Assembly: GCA_017444525.1 (NCBI GenBank)
Contig: JAFSWL010000045.1
Coordinates: 1 to 36,256, forward strand
Direction of reading: 5' to 3'
DNA: 36,256 nt
DNA from: Alphaproteobacteria bacterium
GTDB taxonomy: Bacteria; Pseudomonadota; Alphaproteobacteria; RF32; CAG-239
Positions 7,794 to 15,351 of the stretch are shown here, piece by piece. Under the pieces are notes generated by a model that worked only from the letters and a program-made list of their open reading frames with translations, was not told the DNA's origin and made no database searches. The position numbers and the translations under genes were made by a program. Within the stretch, counting starts at the first letter, position 1; each line of letters starts with the position of its first letter.

Positions 7794-8737
7794 TTGAGAA
7801 AAAAACAACACGAAACAAAACCATAAGCTTGAGACTTCAGGAAGAAGTTGCATTGTCACGTCGCGCGGTAAAATTTGCGCCGTTTAGAGAAATCCCTGAT
7901 TTAGAAAATCAAATTGTGTGGCAGGATACGTTTTATGCGTTGCGTTATATTCCGAATAATTTTGCCGATTTGATGGTTGTCGATCCTCCGTATAATTTAA
8001 CTAAGAATTTCGGTAAAAACGTATTCAAACAGACAGATTTGCAAACTTATAAAAAATGGCTTGATAAATGGCTGTCGAAAACTGTACGCATATTAAAACC
8101 GAATGCCAGTATTTATATTTGTTCCGATTGGCAAAGTTCGTTGGTTATACCGGAAGTTGCATCTAAATATTTTATTTTGCGCAACCGCATTTCGTGGGAA
8201 CGGGAAAAAGGGCGTGCTGCCGCTAATAATTGGAAAAACTGCTTGGAAGATATTTGGTATTTTACTAAATCCGATAATTTTACTTTTAATTTAGATGCGG
8301 TAAAGGTACAGCGTAAAGTTTTGGCTCCATATCGTGATGTCAGCGGCAACCCCAAAGATTGGCAGGAAACAGCAGGGCAAAAGGTTCGTTATACGGCTCC
8401 TTCGAACATTTGGACGGATATAACGGTACCGTTTTGGTCTATGCCGGAAAACACAGAACATCCTACTCAAAAGCCGGAAAAATTAATAGCTAAACTTATT
8501 TTAGCTTCAAGTAATGCCGGAGATATGGTTTTTGATCCGTTTGTAGGTTCCGGTACTACTGCAGTTGTGGCAAAAAAATTAGGTCGTCATTTTTTGGGGA
8601 TTGAACGTGAGCGCAAATATGTGGCATTAGCATTAAAACGCTTGGATTTAGCCACAGATAATCCAACAATACAAGGGTATGAAAACGGCGTGTTTAAAAA
8701 TCGCAATGCCGAAAATTTTGCTGAATTGATACTGTAA
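7790..8737 (+). CDS. Solitary site-specific DNA methyltransferase, beta class
   Basis: A 315-aa S-adenosylmethionine-dependent DNA methyltransferase (adenine-N6 or cytosine-N4). The catalytic motif DPPYNL is at residues 65-70 and the SAM-binding FVGSGTT at 251-257, so motif IV precedes motif I, as in the beta class. TEHPTQKPEKLIAKL before motif I is also typical. No restriction gene is adjacent. The GTG start at 7790 overlaps the HPr stop by 4 bases, so it is translated as part of the PTS operon. The length (315 aa) and absence of a C-terminal RAMA-like extension argue against it being CcrM. Specificity cannot be read from the sequence. Confidence 0.92.
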   Translation: MIEKKTTRNKTISLRLQEEVALSRRAVKFAPFREIPDLENQIVWQDTFYALRYIPNNFADLMVVDPPYNLTKNFGKNVFKQTDLQTYKKWLDKWLSKTVRILKPNASIYICSDWQSSLVIPEVASKYFILRNRISWEREKGRAAANNWKNCLEDIWYFTKSDNFTFNLDAVKVQRKVLAPYRDVSGNPKDWQETAGQKVRYTAPSNIWTDITVPFWSMPENTEHPTQKPEKLIAKLILASSNAGDMVFDPFVGSGTTAVVAKKLGRHFLGIERERKYVALALKRLDLATDNPTIQGYENGVFKNRNAENFAELIL

Positions 8738-8865
8738 ACTGAAGTAAATTAAATCGGTTATGACAATATTCGTTTATTTTTTCTTTTGCGGTATTGTTCC
8801 ATGTTTATACTTAGTGATGTACTTGTAACAGTTTTCCTTTTTGAAAGTTTTTTGCCTTAAAGTGC

Positions 8866-8902
8866 AAAAAAGCTGCCGGATTTTATTCCGACAGCTTTTT
8901 TA
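8866..8902. terminator. Bidirectional terminator between convergent genes
   Basis: AAAAAAGCTGCCGG (8866-8879) pairs with CCGACAGCTTTTTT (8888-8901) with one mismatch. It serves the PTS-methyltransferase operon and the minus-strand orphan ending at 8915. Confidence 0.85.
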
Positions 8903-8914
8903 ATTCGACTAGGG

Positions 8915-10252
8915 TTAATCGTCCCATTCGGGATCCGGTTCAAGACGAAGGCCACGCTTTTTGCATTCTTCAAAAACTTCTGCATCAAGCTTATAATCTT
9001 CAGAAAACCAACTCTGCATAAGATAGTATCCAAGAACCCCGTCGGCATTCTCCAACTCCAACATACGTTTGTGAAACTTTTGTGGCAACGGATAAAAACC
9101 AATGTAATCAATAACCAATTGACCGGCATTCGGACAGTCAAACATTTTGTTTATCTGCTCTTCGGTCAACTCCTCACGGTTACAAATACGCTGTTCCAGA
9201 TCTTTCTCAATCAGAGCGATATTGGCATCATTGAAGATATTCTTCAGCTCCGGTTTCTTTTCAATCAATTCCTTGATGTCGTCATTGGCAATTCCGAAGT
9301 TCGGCTCATACTCAAAGATTAACTTTGGGATCATACTATAATAATTGTGTTTCAAGATGTGCAAAATTGCCTCGGCATCGAGAGTATGGCCGGTCTTGTG
9401 GAAGACGTGGTACTGTTCAAGTCCCATTTCCATCTGCGCCTGCGGGCAGATTTCCTTGGTTGTTTCGCAGAATGCCAACCAAGCATCGGTCTGCATGGTG
9501 CCGCGCTGAGACTTTGTGAACACACGCTGACTGTAGATGTTCTGACGCTTCTCAACTTCTTCCTTGAATTTGGCGGAACTCGGACGCTCTAAAAGGTTTT
9601 TGAGCATCTCTTGACCAAGACCGCAACGCTCAACGTAGTCGTAGAAGACCAACGCCAACCAAGTGTTGCTGTAAATTCCTCCCGTGCTGTCTCTGGCTTC
9701 ATCAGCCAAACACTCAACCAACTCTTTGGAAATGGTGCCGCGCTTGAGATAATCGCTCAGCGTAGACATGTCGTCTTCTTGGATGCTCTTCTGGATAAAA
9801 GCTCGGAACAACTCAGGACTCATTTTAATTTCGTTGATGTTCTTTTTGAAACCCTCGAAATTGTTGCCCATACCGTCGTCAATAACGGCAAGCGAGGCCT
9901 CAGTGGACATTGCCGCCAAGGTTTTGGCAGAGCAATCTACGTCATAGTAGTAGTCTAACTGTCTCTCTACGGATAACTCTTTCAGCTCCTCACGAGTGTA
10001 CCACCACTTTGCCCAGTGCCACGGCCATTCCTTAGCCTGCTCGGTAAAGAATTCCTGAGATTTCTTGTCATACAAAGCATCAGAATGAGCCATACTCCTT
10101 GCCCAACGGGGCTTGAAGATGTTCAGCACGAACAGCGTGAGAGGGTTGAAGATCAGGAGTAACTGCACTTTCCACAGAAAACCCACCAAAAGAAAAAGTT
10201 GTGTTGTCACCGATAAGTCAAAAAATGACTTTGAATTGTTTGTAGTAGCCAT
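8915..10252 (-). CDS. Hypothetical membrane-anchored protein, 445 aa
   Basis: Not recognised. A hydrophobic N-terminal stretch (about residues 14-47, probably two short helices or a hairpin in the membrane) is followed by about 390 residues of mostly helical, acidic, soluble-looking sequence with scattered Trp (PWHWAKWWYTREEL) and several helix-turn-helix repeat-like segments ending in an acidic PDPEWDD. It may be a solenoid of short helical repeats. It has more C/G-ending codons than accD or ligA and no clear Shine-Dalgarno site before the ATG at 10252. It is a single-gene unit with a consensus promoter at 10478-10506 and a long leader. Confidence 0.75.
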   Translation of the reverse strand: MATTNNSKSFFDLSVTTQLFLLVGFLWKVQLLLIFNPLTLFVLNIFKPRWARSMAHSDALYDKKSQEFFTEQAKEWPWHWAKWWYTREELKELSVERQLDYYYDVDCSAKTLAAMSTEASLAVIDDGMGNNFEGFKKNINEIKMSPELFRAFIQKSIQEDDMSTLSDYLKRGTISKELVECLADEARDSTGGIYSNTWLALVFYDYVERCGLGQEMLKNLLERPSSAKFKEEVEKRQNIYSQRVFTKSQRGTMQTDAWLAFCETTKEICPQAQMEMGLEQYHVFHKTGHTLDAEAILHILKHNYYSMIPKLIFEYEPNFGIANDDIKELIEKKPELKNIFNDANIALIEKDLEQRICNREELTEEQINKMFDCPNAGQLVIDYIGFYPLPQKFHKRMLELENADGVLGYYLMQSWFSEDYKLDAEVFEECKKRGLRLEPDPEWDD

Positions 10253-10304
10253 AATATGAAAAATTTGAAAGGCTCGCCCAGTTCCTCGTAGGCAAAAGTT
10301 ATTA

Positions 10305-10358
10305 AGATTGTCTGGGGAAACTTAACATCTGTTTGAGCAGACATTAGACAGACAATCT
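10305..10358 (-). promoter_or_regulatory. Stem-loop in the 5' leader of the 445-aa orphan gene
   Basis: AGATTGTCT (10305-10313) pairs perfectly with AGACAATCT (10350-10358), with a smaller inner TCTG/CAGA pair. It lies within the roughly 215-base untranslated leader expected from the promoter at 10478-10506. Role unknown. Confidence 0.4.
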
Positions 10359-10477
10359 GCTCCGAACATAATCAAAACCAATTCTGAAATACCGTCACAT
10401 CACCCTATAGTGCCTAAGCCCTAATCAGATAATAGTAAATCATCATTATAGAATATAATTACTCGTAAAACATAGTC

Positions 10478-10506
10478 ATTATACAATTAGCCAAAAAATT
10501 TGTCAA
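10478..10506 (-). promoter_or_regulatory. Consensus sigma70-type promoter for the 445-aa orphan gene
   Basis: On the minus strand TTGACA (10506-10501) and TATAAT (10483-10478) are both perfect matches with the ideal 17-base spacer. The expected transcript start is near 10471, giving a leader of about 215 bases before the ATG at 10252. The remaining sequence to 10628 is AT-rich and without a plausible gene. Confidence 0.8.
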
Positions 10507-10555
10507 GAGGTTAAAAATATATTCAACGAGTTTTAAATGATATTTTTTAAATTTT

Positions 10556-10613
10556 GCTTGCTTTTTCGATAAGTTTCGTCTAAAATCATCCTCAAAATCA
10601 AATTATAATGTAT
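10556..10613 (+). promoter_or_regulatory. Promoter block of the orphan at 10635, shared with 13371-13430
   Basis: A CTTGCTTTTTCGATAA box, TTTCGTCTAAAATC, and then AATTATAATGTATTTATT, containing the -10 hexamer TATAAT (10604-10609), are nearly identical to the sequence before the orphan at 13470. No good -35 hexamer is present at the normal distance; the conserved TCTAAAATC may take its place. The 13470 copy goes on into a hairpin leader that is absent here. Confidence 0.55.
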
Positions 10614-10634
10614 TTATTCTAAAATTTAGTGCCT

Positions 10635-11342
10635 ATGCGAAAGATAAAAGCAGAGGACGGTAAACTTTACGAAGTGCCCGTCATTTTGATTATCAGTGAT
10701 GGTATTACCTACGAGTTGAGTGAGGCTGTCTACAACTCATTTTTTGAGGCAGTAGAACGCGTCTATGGCGTTGGTTGGGGGCGAAAAGGCTATCAAAGGG
10801 TTTATGTTGATGAATGGAATACCGATGTTTATATAGACAGCAATCCGTTCGACTATGTACACCCTGTCGGTAAAGAATATCGCCAACAATACGATGAAAT
10901 GGTGCAAAAGGCTGTAGAAAAGTTTCGTGCTGACATTGAAGCAAATCCTTTTACTAAGTGGAGTATTTCACATCAGTATTACCCAGATGTAGCAAACGAG
11001 ATACATTCCTCAGTTCCCAAATCGGCATTTCCGTTGCTGTATTTTCTGGGGTATGAGCCGACTACACAACTGGCTGAACATGATGTGCCGCGTGATGAAC
11101 AATGGAAGTTAATGGCCTATATGATACGGCAGCTACACCACAGAAGAACGTGGATAGATGCTGTTTTTGTGGATGCCATCAACCATCTCTCGGAAGATTC
11201 CTATGATGCTTCGGCTATACCGCCGGTTCTTGAGAATCTGCCGGTTACCATTTTCAACTCGCCGGAGCATCTGACCGAGTTGCTGATTAAGGACAAGGTG
11301 TTCTTAAGCGTGAAAGAATTCACGCCGCCGACCAAGAAGTAA
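10635..11342 (+). CDS. Hypothetical protein, 235 aa
   Basis: Not recognised. A soluble alpha/beta protein with many aromatic residues (VYGVGWGRKGYQRVYVDEWN) and a Pro-rich tail; no membrane segment or signal peptide. The ATG at 10635 is chosen; an in-frame GTG at 10629 is also possible. Neither has a Shine-Dalgarno site. It is a single-gene unit bounded by the shared promoter block and the terminator at 11360, and it uses more C/G-ending codons than the housekeeping genes here. Confidence 0.7.
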   Translation: MRKIKAEDGKLYEVPVILIISDGITYELSEAVYNSFFEAVERVYGVGWGRKGYQRVYVDEWNTDVYIDSNPFDYVHPVGKEYRQQYDEMVQKAVEKFRADIEANPFTKWSISHQYYPDVANEIHSSVPKSAFPLLYFLGYEPTTQLAEHDVPRDEQWKLMAYMIRQLHHRRTWIDAVFVDAINHLSEDSYDASAIPPVLENLPVTIFNSPEHLTELLIKDKVFLSVKEFTPPTKK

Positions 11343-11359
11343 TTTAGTGTTGTTTAACG

Positions 11360-11398
11360 AAAAATCCCCCACCGCCACCATGCCGCGAGGGATTTTTT
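11360..11398. terminator. Rho-independent terminator
   Basis: AAAAATCCC (11360-11368) pairs with GGGATTTTT (11389-11397), with a T-run on the right. It follows the 235-aa orphan by 17 bases. The same design (TCCC...GAGGGATTTT with CCGC-rich loop) recurs at 12078. Confidence 0.7.
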
Positions 11399-11478
11399 GT
11401 TGTTTAATTGCGAAAATCATTGAAACACCGGATGTTTAATGGTATAGCTTGCATATAATAAACTATAAGGCAATAGTC

Positions 11479-12075
11479 ATGAAAAAAGTTTTCTACATCT
11501 TTCGCCACGGCGAAACCGAACTAAACGCCAAAAAGGTGTGGCAAGGAACATCCGCCAATCCGAACTTAAACGGTCGCGGACGGGAACAAGCCGCTGAACT
11601 CGGGCAAAAGATAAAAAATTACGGTATCAAAACCATATATTCTTCGCCGTTTTTGCGAGCAAAATGCACTGCCGAAATTGTCAACGAGTGCTTAAAGGTG
11701 CCGCTTGAAATAGAGGATAATTTGCACGAATGCTGTTTTGGCGATGCCGAGGGATACACCATGGATGAAATCGGCGCAAAGTGGCCGCAGTTAATGCATG
11801 ATGTTCTCTATCCGACACCGACGACATGGGATAGTAAATATCCGGGAGCCGATGCCGAGAGCAAACATCAGGTGTTTGACCGCGTTAATGCGGCTTTGCT
11901 TAAAATTGCCCGTCAGTCACCGCATAACGTCATCGGCATTTCAACTCACGGCGGCGTGATGTCATCATTGTTGGCCGGTCTTAAATCGTATGGTTTGGGC
12001 TTGCCGAACTGTTGCGTGGCGCAAGTGGACTATGACTCCGACACCGACGAGTTATCTTTTGTAAAAATGCTGTAA
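11479..12075 (+). CDS. Histidine phosphatase family protein
   Basis: A 198-aa member of the phosphoglycerate mutase/histidine phosphatase superfamily. The catalytic motif FRHGETELN lies at residues 8-16 (His10), ARG and LNGRGREQA follow, and the second catalytic His is in STHGGVMSSLL near residue 165. Substrate cannot be told; members act on phospho-sugars, cobalamin precursors or other phosphate esters. The ATG at 11479, after an AAGG box, is preferred to the upstream TTG at 11449. TATAAT at 11454-11459 may be its -10 box. Confidence 0.9.
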   Translation: MKKVFYIFRHGETELNAKKVWQGTSANPNLNGRGREQAAELGQKIKNYGIKTIYSSPFLRAKCTAEIVNECLKVPLEIEDNLHECCFGDAEGYTMDEIGAKWPQLMHDVLYPTPTTWDSKYPGADAESKHQVFDRVNAALLKIARQSPHNVIGISTHGGVMSSLLAGLKSYGLGLPNCCVAQVDYDSDTDELSFVKML

Positions 12076-12077
12076 AA

Positions 12078-12117
12078 TTAAATCCCCCGCCGCTTAACCG
12101 CCGCGAGGGATTTTTTT
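12078..12117. terminator. Rho-independent terminator
   Basis: AAATCCCCCGC (12080-12090) pairs with GCGAGGGATTT with one mismatch, followed by a run of seven Ts. It ends the histidine phosphatase unit. Confidence 0.75.
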
Positions 12118-12139
12118 GTTTGCCATATGTAAAATTTCG

Positions 12140-12168
12140 TTGAATTATAAGGCAGTGGATGATATAAG
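12140..12168 (+). promoter_or_regulatory. Probable sigma70-type promoter of the MFS gene
   Basis: TTGAAT (12140-12145), a 17-base spacer and TATAAG (12163-12168), 30 bases before the MFS start. Confidence 0.5.
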
Positions 12169-12197
12169 TCGGCTAAAGACAAACAGAAAGTGCAAAA

Positions 12198-13352
12198 ATG
12201 GAAAAGAATGTAAAATATCTGCATTGGTATAGCTTCTGGGATAATTTTATCCTTTTTTATCCGATAAAGATTTTGTTTTTTGCACAAGTTTGCGGTAGTC
12301 TTGTCGCGGCAATGAGCCTTTTTGCCATTCAGAATATATCCATTACACTTTTGGAAATTCCCACCGGATGCCTTTCGGACAGATGGGGCAGAAAATGGGT
12401 ATGTTGTGCCGGTGCCGCGTCTATGCTTCTTTCCGTTATTCTTTATGCGGTTGCCCACAATTATTTTACCTTGGTTATCGCTTCGGTTTTGAACGGGTTA
12501 TACCACGCTTTGGAGAGCGGAAATAATAATGCTTTGCTTTACGACAGCCTTGTACAAATAAAAAGAAAGCAGGATTATCACAAGGAAATCTCTAAAAATA
12601 CATCTTTGGGGCAATTATCTTTAGCCATAGGTTCTCTTGCCGGAATGGCTTTCGTCTTTATCTCTCTGCGTGCCGTGATGATTGCCGCCATTATCCCTGC
12701 CGTCATTGCCTTTGTGATAACATTAAGACTTGTGGAAACAAAAAAATCGTATAATAACGAAACAACAAACTTTTTGCACATATTCAAGTCCTTAAAATAT
12801 CTCCTTAAACACAAAAGATTAAGAACCATATCTTTGGCCGAAACTTTGCACTACGGATTAAACGAAGCCGCTTTTGACTTCAATTCCGTATTTTTCAAGC
12901 AATTTGTACCGGAGTGGAGTTTGGGGATATTCAGAAGTATTGGGCATTTTGCCAATAGTCTCGGCAATTACCTGTCATTTTTTGCGGCAAAACGTTGGGG
13001 ACTAAGGTTTACCATTCTGTTTGGCGTGTGTTGCGATAATTTCAGCAATATCATTTCTGTTTTGGCGGCAAGTGTTTGGAGCCCGATTATCAAAATCATC
13101 TCTACGTTTTGTAGCGGTTTGAAAGAACCGGCGGAAGATACGCTTATTCAAAACGATTGTAACGAACAGGAAAGAGCCACCCTTTTATCAATTATTTCCT
13201 TATTTGGCTCATTGTTTTATTCACTCTGCGCCGTTTTAATCGGAATGTTGGCGGATATAACCAGTCCTTATACCGCCATGCTGTGTTTTTATATTTTGGC
13301 TTTAACGAGTAACAGTCTGTTTTTTGTTGCCCTTAAAAACACGAAAAAATAA
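12198..13352 (+). CDS. MFS transporter
   Basis: A 384-aa inner-membrane protein with about 12 hydrophobic segments. The MFS motif A is present between helices 2 and 3 as GCLSDRWGRKW (about residues 57-67), after an E-I-P-T-G helix 2 end typical of drug-efflux-like members. Substrate unknown; an efflux role is likely from the EIPTG-type sequence. It stands alone with its own promoter. No adjacent regulator is seen. Confidence 0.88.
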   Translation: MEKNVKYLHWYSFWDNFILFYPIKILFFAQVCGSLVAAMSLFAIQNISITLLEIPTGCLSDRWGRKWVCCAGAASMLLSVILYAVAHNYFTLVIASVLNGLYHALESGNNNALLYDSLVQIKRKQDYHKEISKNTSLGQLSLAIGSLAGMAFVFISLRAVMIAAIIPAVIAFVITLRLVETKKSYNNETTNFLHIFKSLKYLLKHKRLRTISLAETLHYGLNEAAFDFNSVFFKQFVPEWSLGIFRSIGHFANSLGNYLSFFAAKRWGLRFTILFGVCCDNFSNIISVLAASVWSPIIKIISTFCSGLKEPAEDTLIQNDCNEQERATLLSIISLFGSLFYSLCAVLIGMLADITSPYTAMLCFYILALTSNSLFFVALKNTKK

Positions 13353-13370
13353 CAACAGGATTTTTTCTCT

Positions 13371-13430
13371 TGCTTTTTCGATAATTTTCGTCTAAAATCG
13401 TTTTCAGAATTGAAATTATAATGTATTTAT
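13371..13430 (+). promoter_or_regulatory. Promoter block of the orphan at 13470
   Basis: Matches 10556-10613: CTTGCTTTTTCGATAA, TTTTCGTCTAAAATC, then ATTATAATGTATTTATT with the -10 hexamer TATAAT at 13417-13422. The second half (ATTATA, then GTATTTATT) recurs at 19261-19277 before the 19314 gene. Confidence 0.6.
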
Positions 13431-13438
13431 TTAAGAAC

Positions 13439-13456
13439 CTCACGACAAGGCGTGAG
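13439..13456 (+). promoter_or_regulatory. Leader hairpin, copy 1
   Basis: CTCACG, loop ACAAGG and CGTGAG form a perfect 6-bp stem 13 bases before the ATG at 13470. The hairpin and its flanks (AACC before, TAATTA after) are identical to 19283-19300. It should lie at the 5' end of the transcript (expected start near 13429). Confidence 0.65.
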
Positions 13457-13469
13457 TAATTATAGAGTT

Positions 13470-14291
13470 ATGTATACACTCGACAGAGAAAGTCTCAAAC
13501 AGTTTGGAGTGCCCGAAAAATTTGAGCCGTTGTTTTACAACGTTTTCAAGGGCGAAGACGGTGGCATTTATGCCGCATACGGCGAGACAATGCACTTGCT
13601 GGCAAAGAGTTCCGTTGCTTATCGCATTTTCTGCGGTAAGAATGATCTTCCCTATTATGTGGCAGAAATTCAAAGAAAGATTTATTCTCCCAGCCAAGCC
13701 GGAGGCGAGCTTCGTAAGGCTGTAGATGACTTACATGCCAAGTGGAAAGATCTGTGCTGGTGCTTTGTTACCGAGAACATCTACACCCACGAGTATAAGG
13801 TGTTTGCCAAGTCGGCAACAGACTACGGAGAACTGCCGGAATGGGATGTCATCAGTATCGGCGGTGCCGCAAAGGCTCTGATTGCCGGAGGTGTTTTGAT
13901 GATCAAGGGCAAGGATTGCTACGAGATTGTTGATTTTGTTCCGTTTTTCGGAGCATCCGGAGGTAGCACGATTTTCTGGGCCGGTGAACAGGAACTTCTT
14001 GAAGCCTGTTTTGAGGCCGGAAAGCTGAAATTCCGCTACTTCGGACGTATTGAGAAGTTCACTCAGACGGCTGTCAGCAATCTGCTTGAAGTCAAGAAAG
14101 ATGAAGGCAAGTATGCCCTGTATCATCTCGGTAAAACCATGAGGTTTGTGGCATACTCGCTCTTTGAGAATGGTTTCAGAATTAAGGAGGATACCGGTGC
14201 AATTCGGTGCCGCTCTGCTGTTTGCTGTGATGGCATTCAAGACACTTCAGATGTCTACGTCTTTAAGAACGGGCGGTATGAAAGAGCTTAA
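13470..14291 (+). CDS. Hypothetical protein, 273 aa
   Basis: Not recognised. Soluble, alpha/beta, with no signal peptide; a Gly-rich middle (SIGGAAKALIAGGVLMIKGKD and FFGASGGSTIFWAGE) is notable, but it matches no nucleotide-binding motif I know. The start is the ATG at 13470; a GTG at 13452 in frame lies inside the leader hairpin and is rejected. No Shine-Dalgarno site. Codon use is richer in C/G-ending codons than that of ligA or the PAS gene. Confidence 0.72.
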   Translation: MYTLDRESLKQFGVPEKFEPLFYNVFKGEDGGIYAAYGETMHLLAKSSVAYRIFCGKNDLPYYVAEIQRKIYSPSQAGGELRKAVDDLHAKWKDLCWCFVTENIYTHEYKVFAKSATDYGELPEWDVISIGGAAKALIAGGVLMIKGKDCYEIVDFVPFFGASGGSTIFWAGEQELLEACFEAGKLKFRYFGRIEKFTQTAVSNLLEVKKDEGKYALYHLGKTMRFVAYSLFENGFRIKEDTGAIRCRSAVCCDGIQDTSDVYVFKNGRYERA

Positions 14292-14294
14292 CTT

Positions 14295-14336
14295 TGAGAG
14301 CTGTTGGCAGAAATGCTGACAGCTCTTAATTTTTTA
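14295..14336. terminator. Terminator between convergent genes
   Basis: AGAGCTGT (14297-14304) pairs with ACAGCTCT (14319-14326), followed by TTAATTTTTT. It ends the 273-aa orphan; the minus-strand fusion gene stops at 14334. Confidence 0.7.
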
Positions 14337-15338
14337 TAAAAACACCTCATAGTCATAATGGTTTAATATTGCATTTTTGAAAAACAGCACATCGTCTTCA
14401 CTGATTGGGCGAAAATGATTGGCATCAACGGCGACATTTAATCCGTTTTGACTTACCTTTCTTAAGCCGTGAATGTGTCCGAACAAGTTAAACATATCAC
14501 GCTTGCACTCGCTCGGTTTATGGGTTAAATACACCGGTTCGCCGTTTTTCAAAGTCAGCGTATCGTGCGGCAAAACACTGGCAAAACATTTTTCCAATTC
14601 GGTCCGCAACGCCGGATTTTTCTTTAAGGCATCGGTTTCATAGTTGCCCAAAATCAAGTGAATCTTACCGTGCAAATATGGACGAACATTCAAATCTCCA
14701 AAGTCCCCCAAATGATACACCACATCATCGGAAGCCACCTCATTATTCCAATTTAAGATAAGAGAGGTGTCCATTTCTTTAACCGAAGTAAACGGACGAC
14801 GCGAAAGAGTCATCGCCCGCTCACTGCCAAAATGTGTATCAGAAGTAAAGAAAACCCGCCCGCCGCTTTTTAATAACGAGCGAACTTTACTGAGGGTTTC
14901 GGCATAAGTGGAATAAACCGGCACATTTTCCGCCGCTAAACGCTTAACGATATAGCTTTTGCCGAAAAAGGCATCATCAATCCCAACCACCACTTGCTTG
15001 TGCGTTTGATTATAATTAGTTTTGGCCATCCACTCCGCCAATTCAAAACGCGAAGTTTGGGCATAATCGCGACCGGCAACATCTGTCTCTTTCGGCGGAA
15101 TCCAAAACATAATCACATCGGCGAGCGCCAAAAACTTACTCTCCCAACCGACTTGCAAATCAAGGTTAAAGTTCCGCACATTTTCACGGCGCGGATTGGC
15201 AACATACACATCTAAATCCGCCAAGTCTTTAATGGCTTGAGCCTGCCAATCGGGCGCACCTTTAATCGGTCCCGCCAAAAATACGATTTTTTTATCGGCA
15301 TAATCCCTTTCCGGCGATACTGGTGTTATCAGTTCCAT
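14334..15338 (-). CDS. Nucleoside 2-deoxyribosyltransferase-like domain fused to a calcineurin-like metallophosphoesterase
   Basis: The 334-aa protein has two parts. Residues about 15-155 match the nucleoside 2-deoxyribosyltransferase-like fold: VFLAGPIKGAPDWQ, VANPRRE, ADVIMFWIPP, and a Glu in SRFELAEW at the place of the family's nucleophile. Residues about 160-320 match metallophosphoesterases: FFTSDTHFGSERAM (metal-binding D-x-H), HLGDFGD, LILGNYE (usual GNHE, His replaced by Tyr), and FGHIHG. The gene follows nagZ by 13 bases with an AGAGGG ribosome-binding site, so they form an operon. Substrates of either domain are unknown; a role in nucleotide salvage or clearance is plausible. Confidence 0.85.
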   Translation of the reverse strand: MELITPVSPERDYADKKIVFLAGPIKGAPDWQAQAIKDLADLDVYVANPRRENVRNFNLDLQVGWESKFLALADVIMFWIPPKETDVAGRDYAQTSRFELAEWMAKTNYNQTHKQVVVGIDDAFFGKSYIVKRLAAENVPVYSTYAETLSKVRSLLKSGGRVFFTSDTHFGSERAMTLSRRPFTSVKEMDTSLILNWNNEVASDDVVYHLGDFGDLNVRPYLHGKIHLILGNYETDALKKNPALRTELEKCFASVLPHDTLTLKNGEPVYLTHKPSECKRDMFNLFGHIHGLRKVSQNGLNVAVDANHFRPISEDDVLFFKNAILNHYDYEVFL

Positions 15339-15351
15339 TTTTACCCTCTAT

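Noticed and set aside
7790-8737. Identification of the methyltransferase as CcrM
   Set aside because: It is shorter, lacks the extra C-terminal domain and sits in a PTS operon; recognition site cannot be read from the sequence.
13452-13469. GTG start for the 273-aa orphan
   Set aside because: It falls inside the conserved leader hairpin, which is also present, without such a start, before the gene at 19314.
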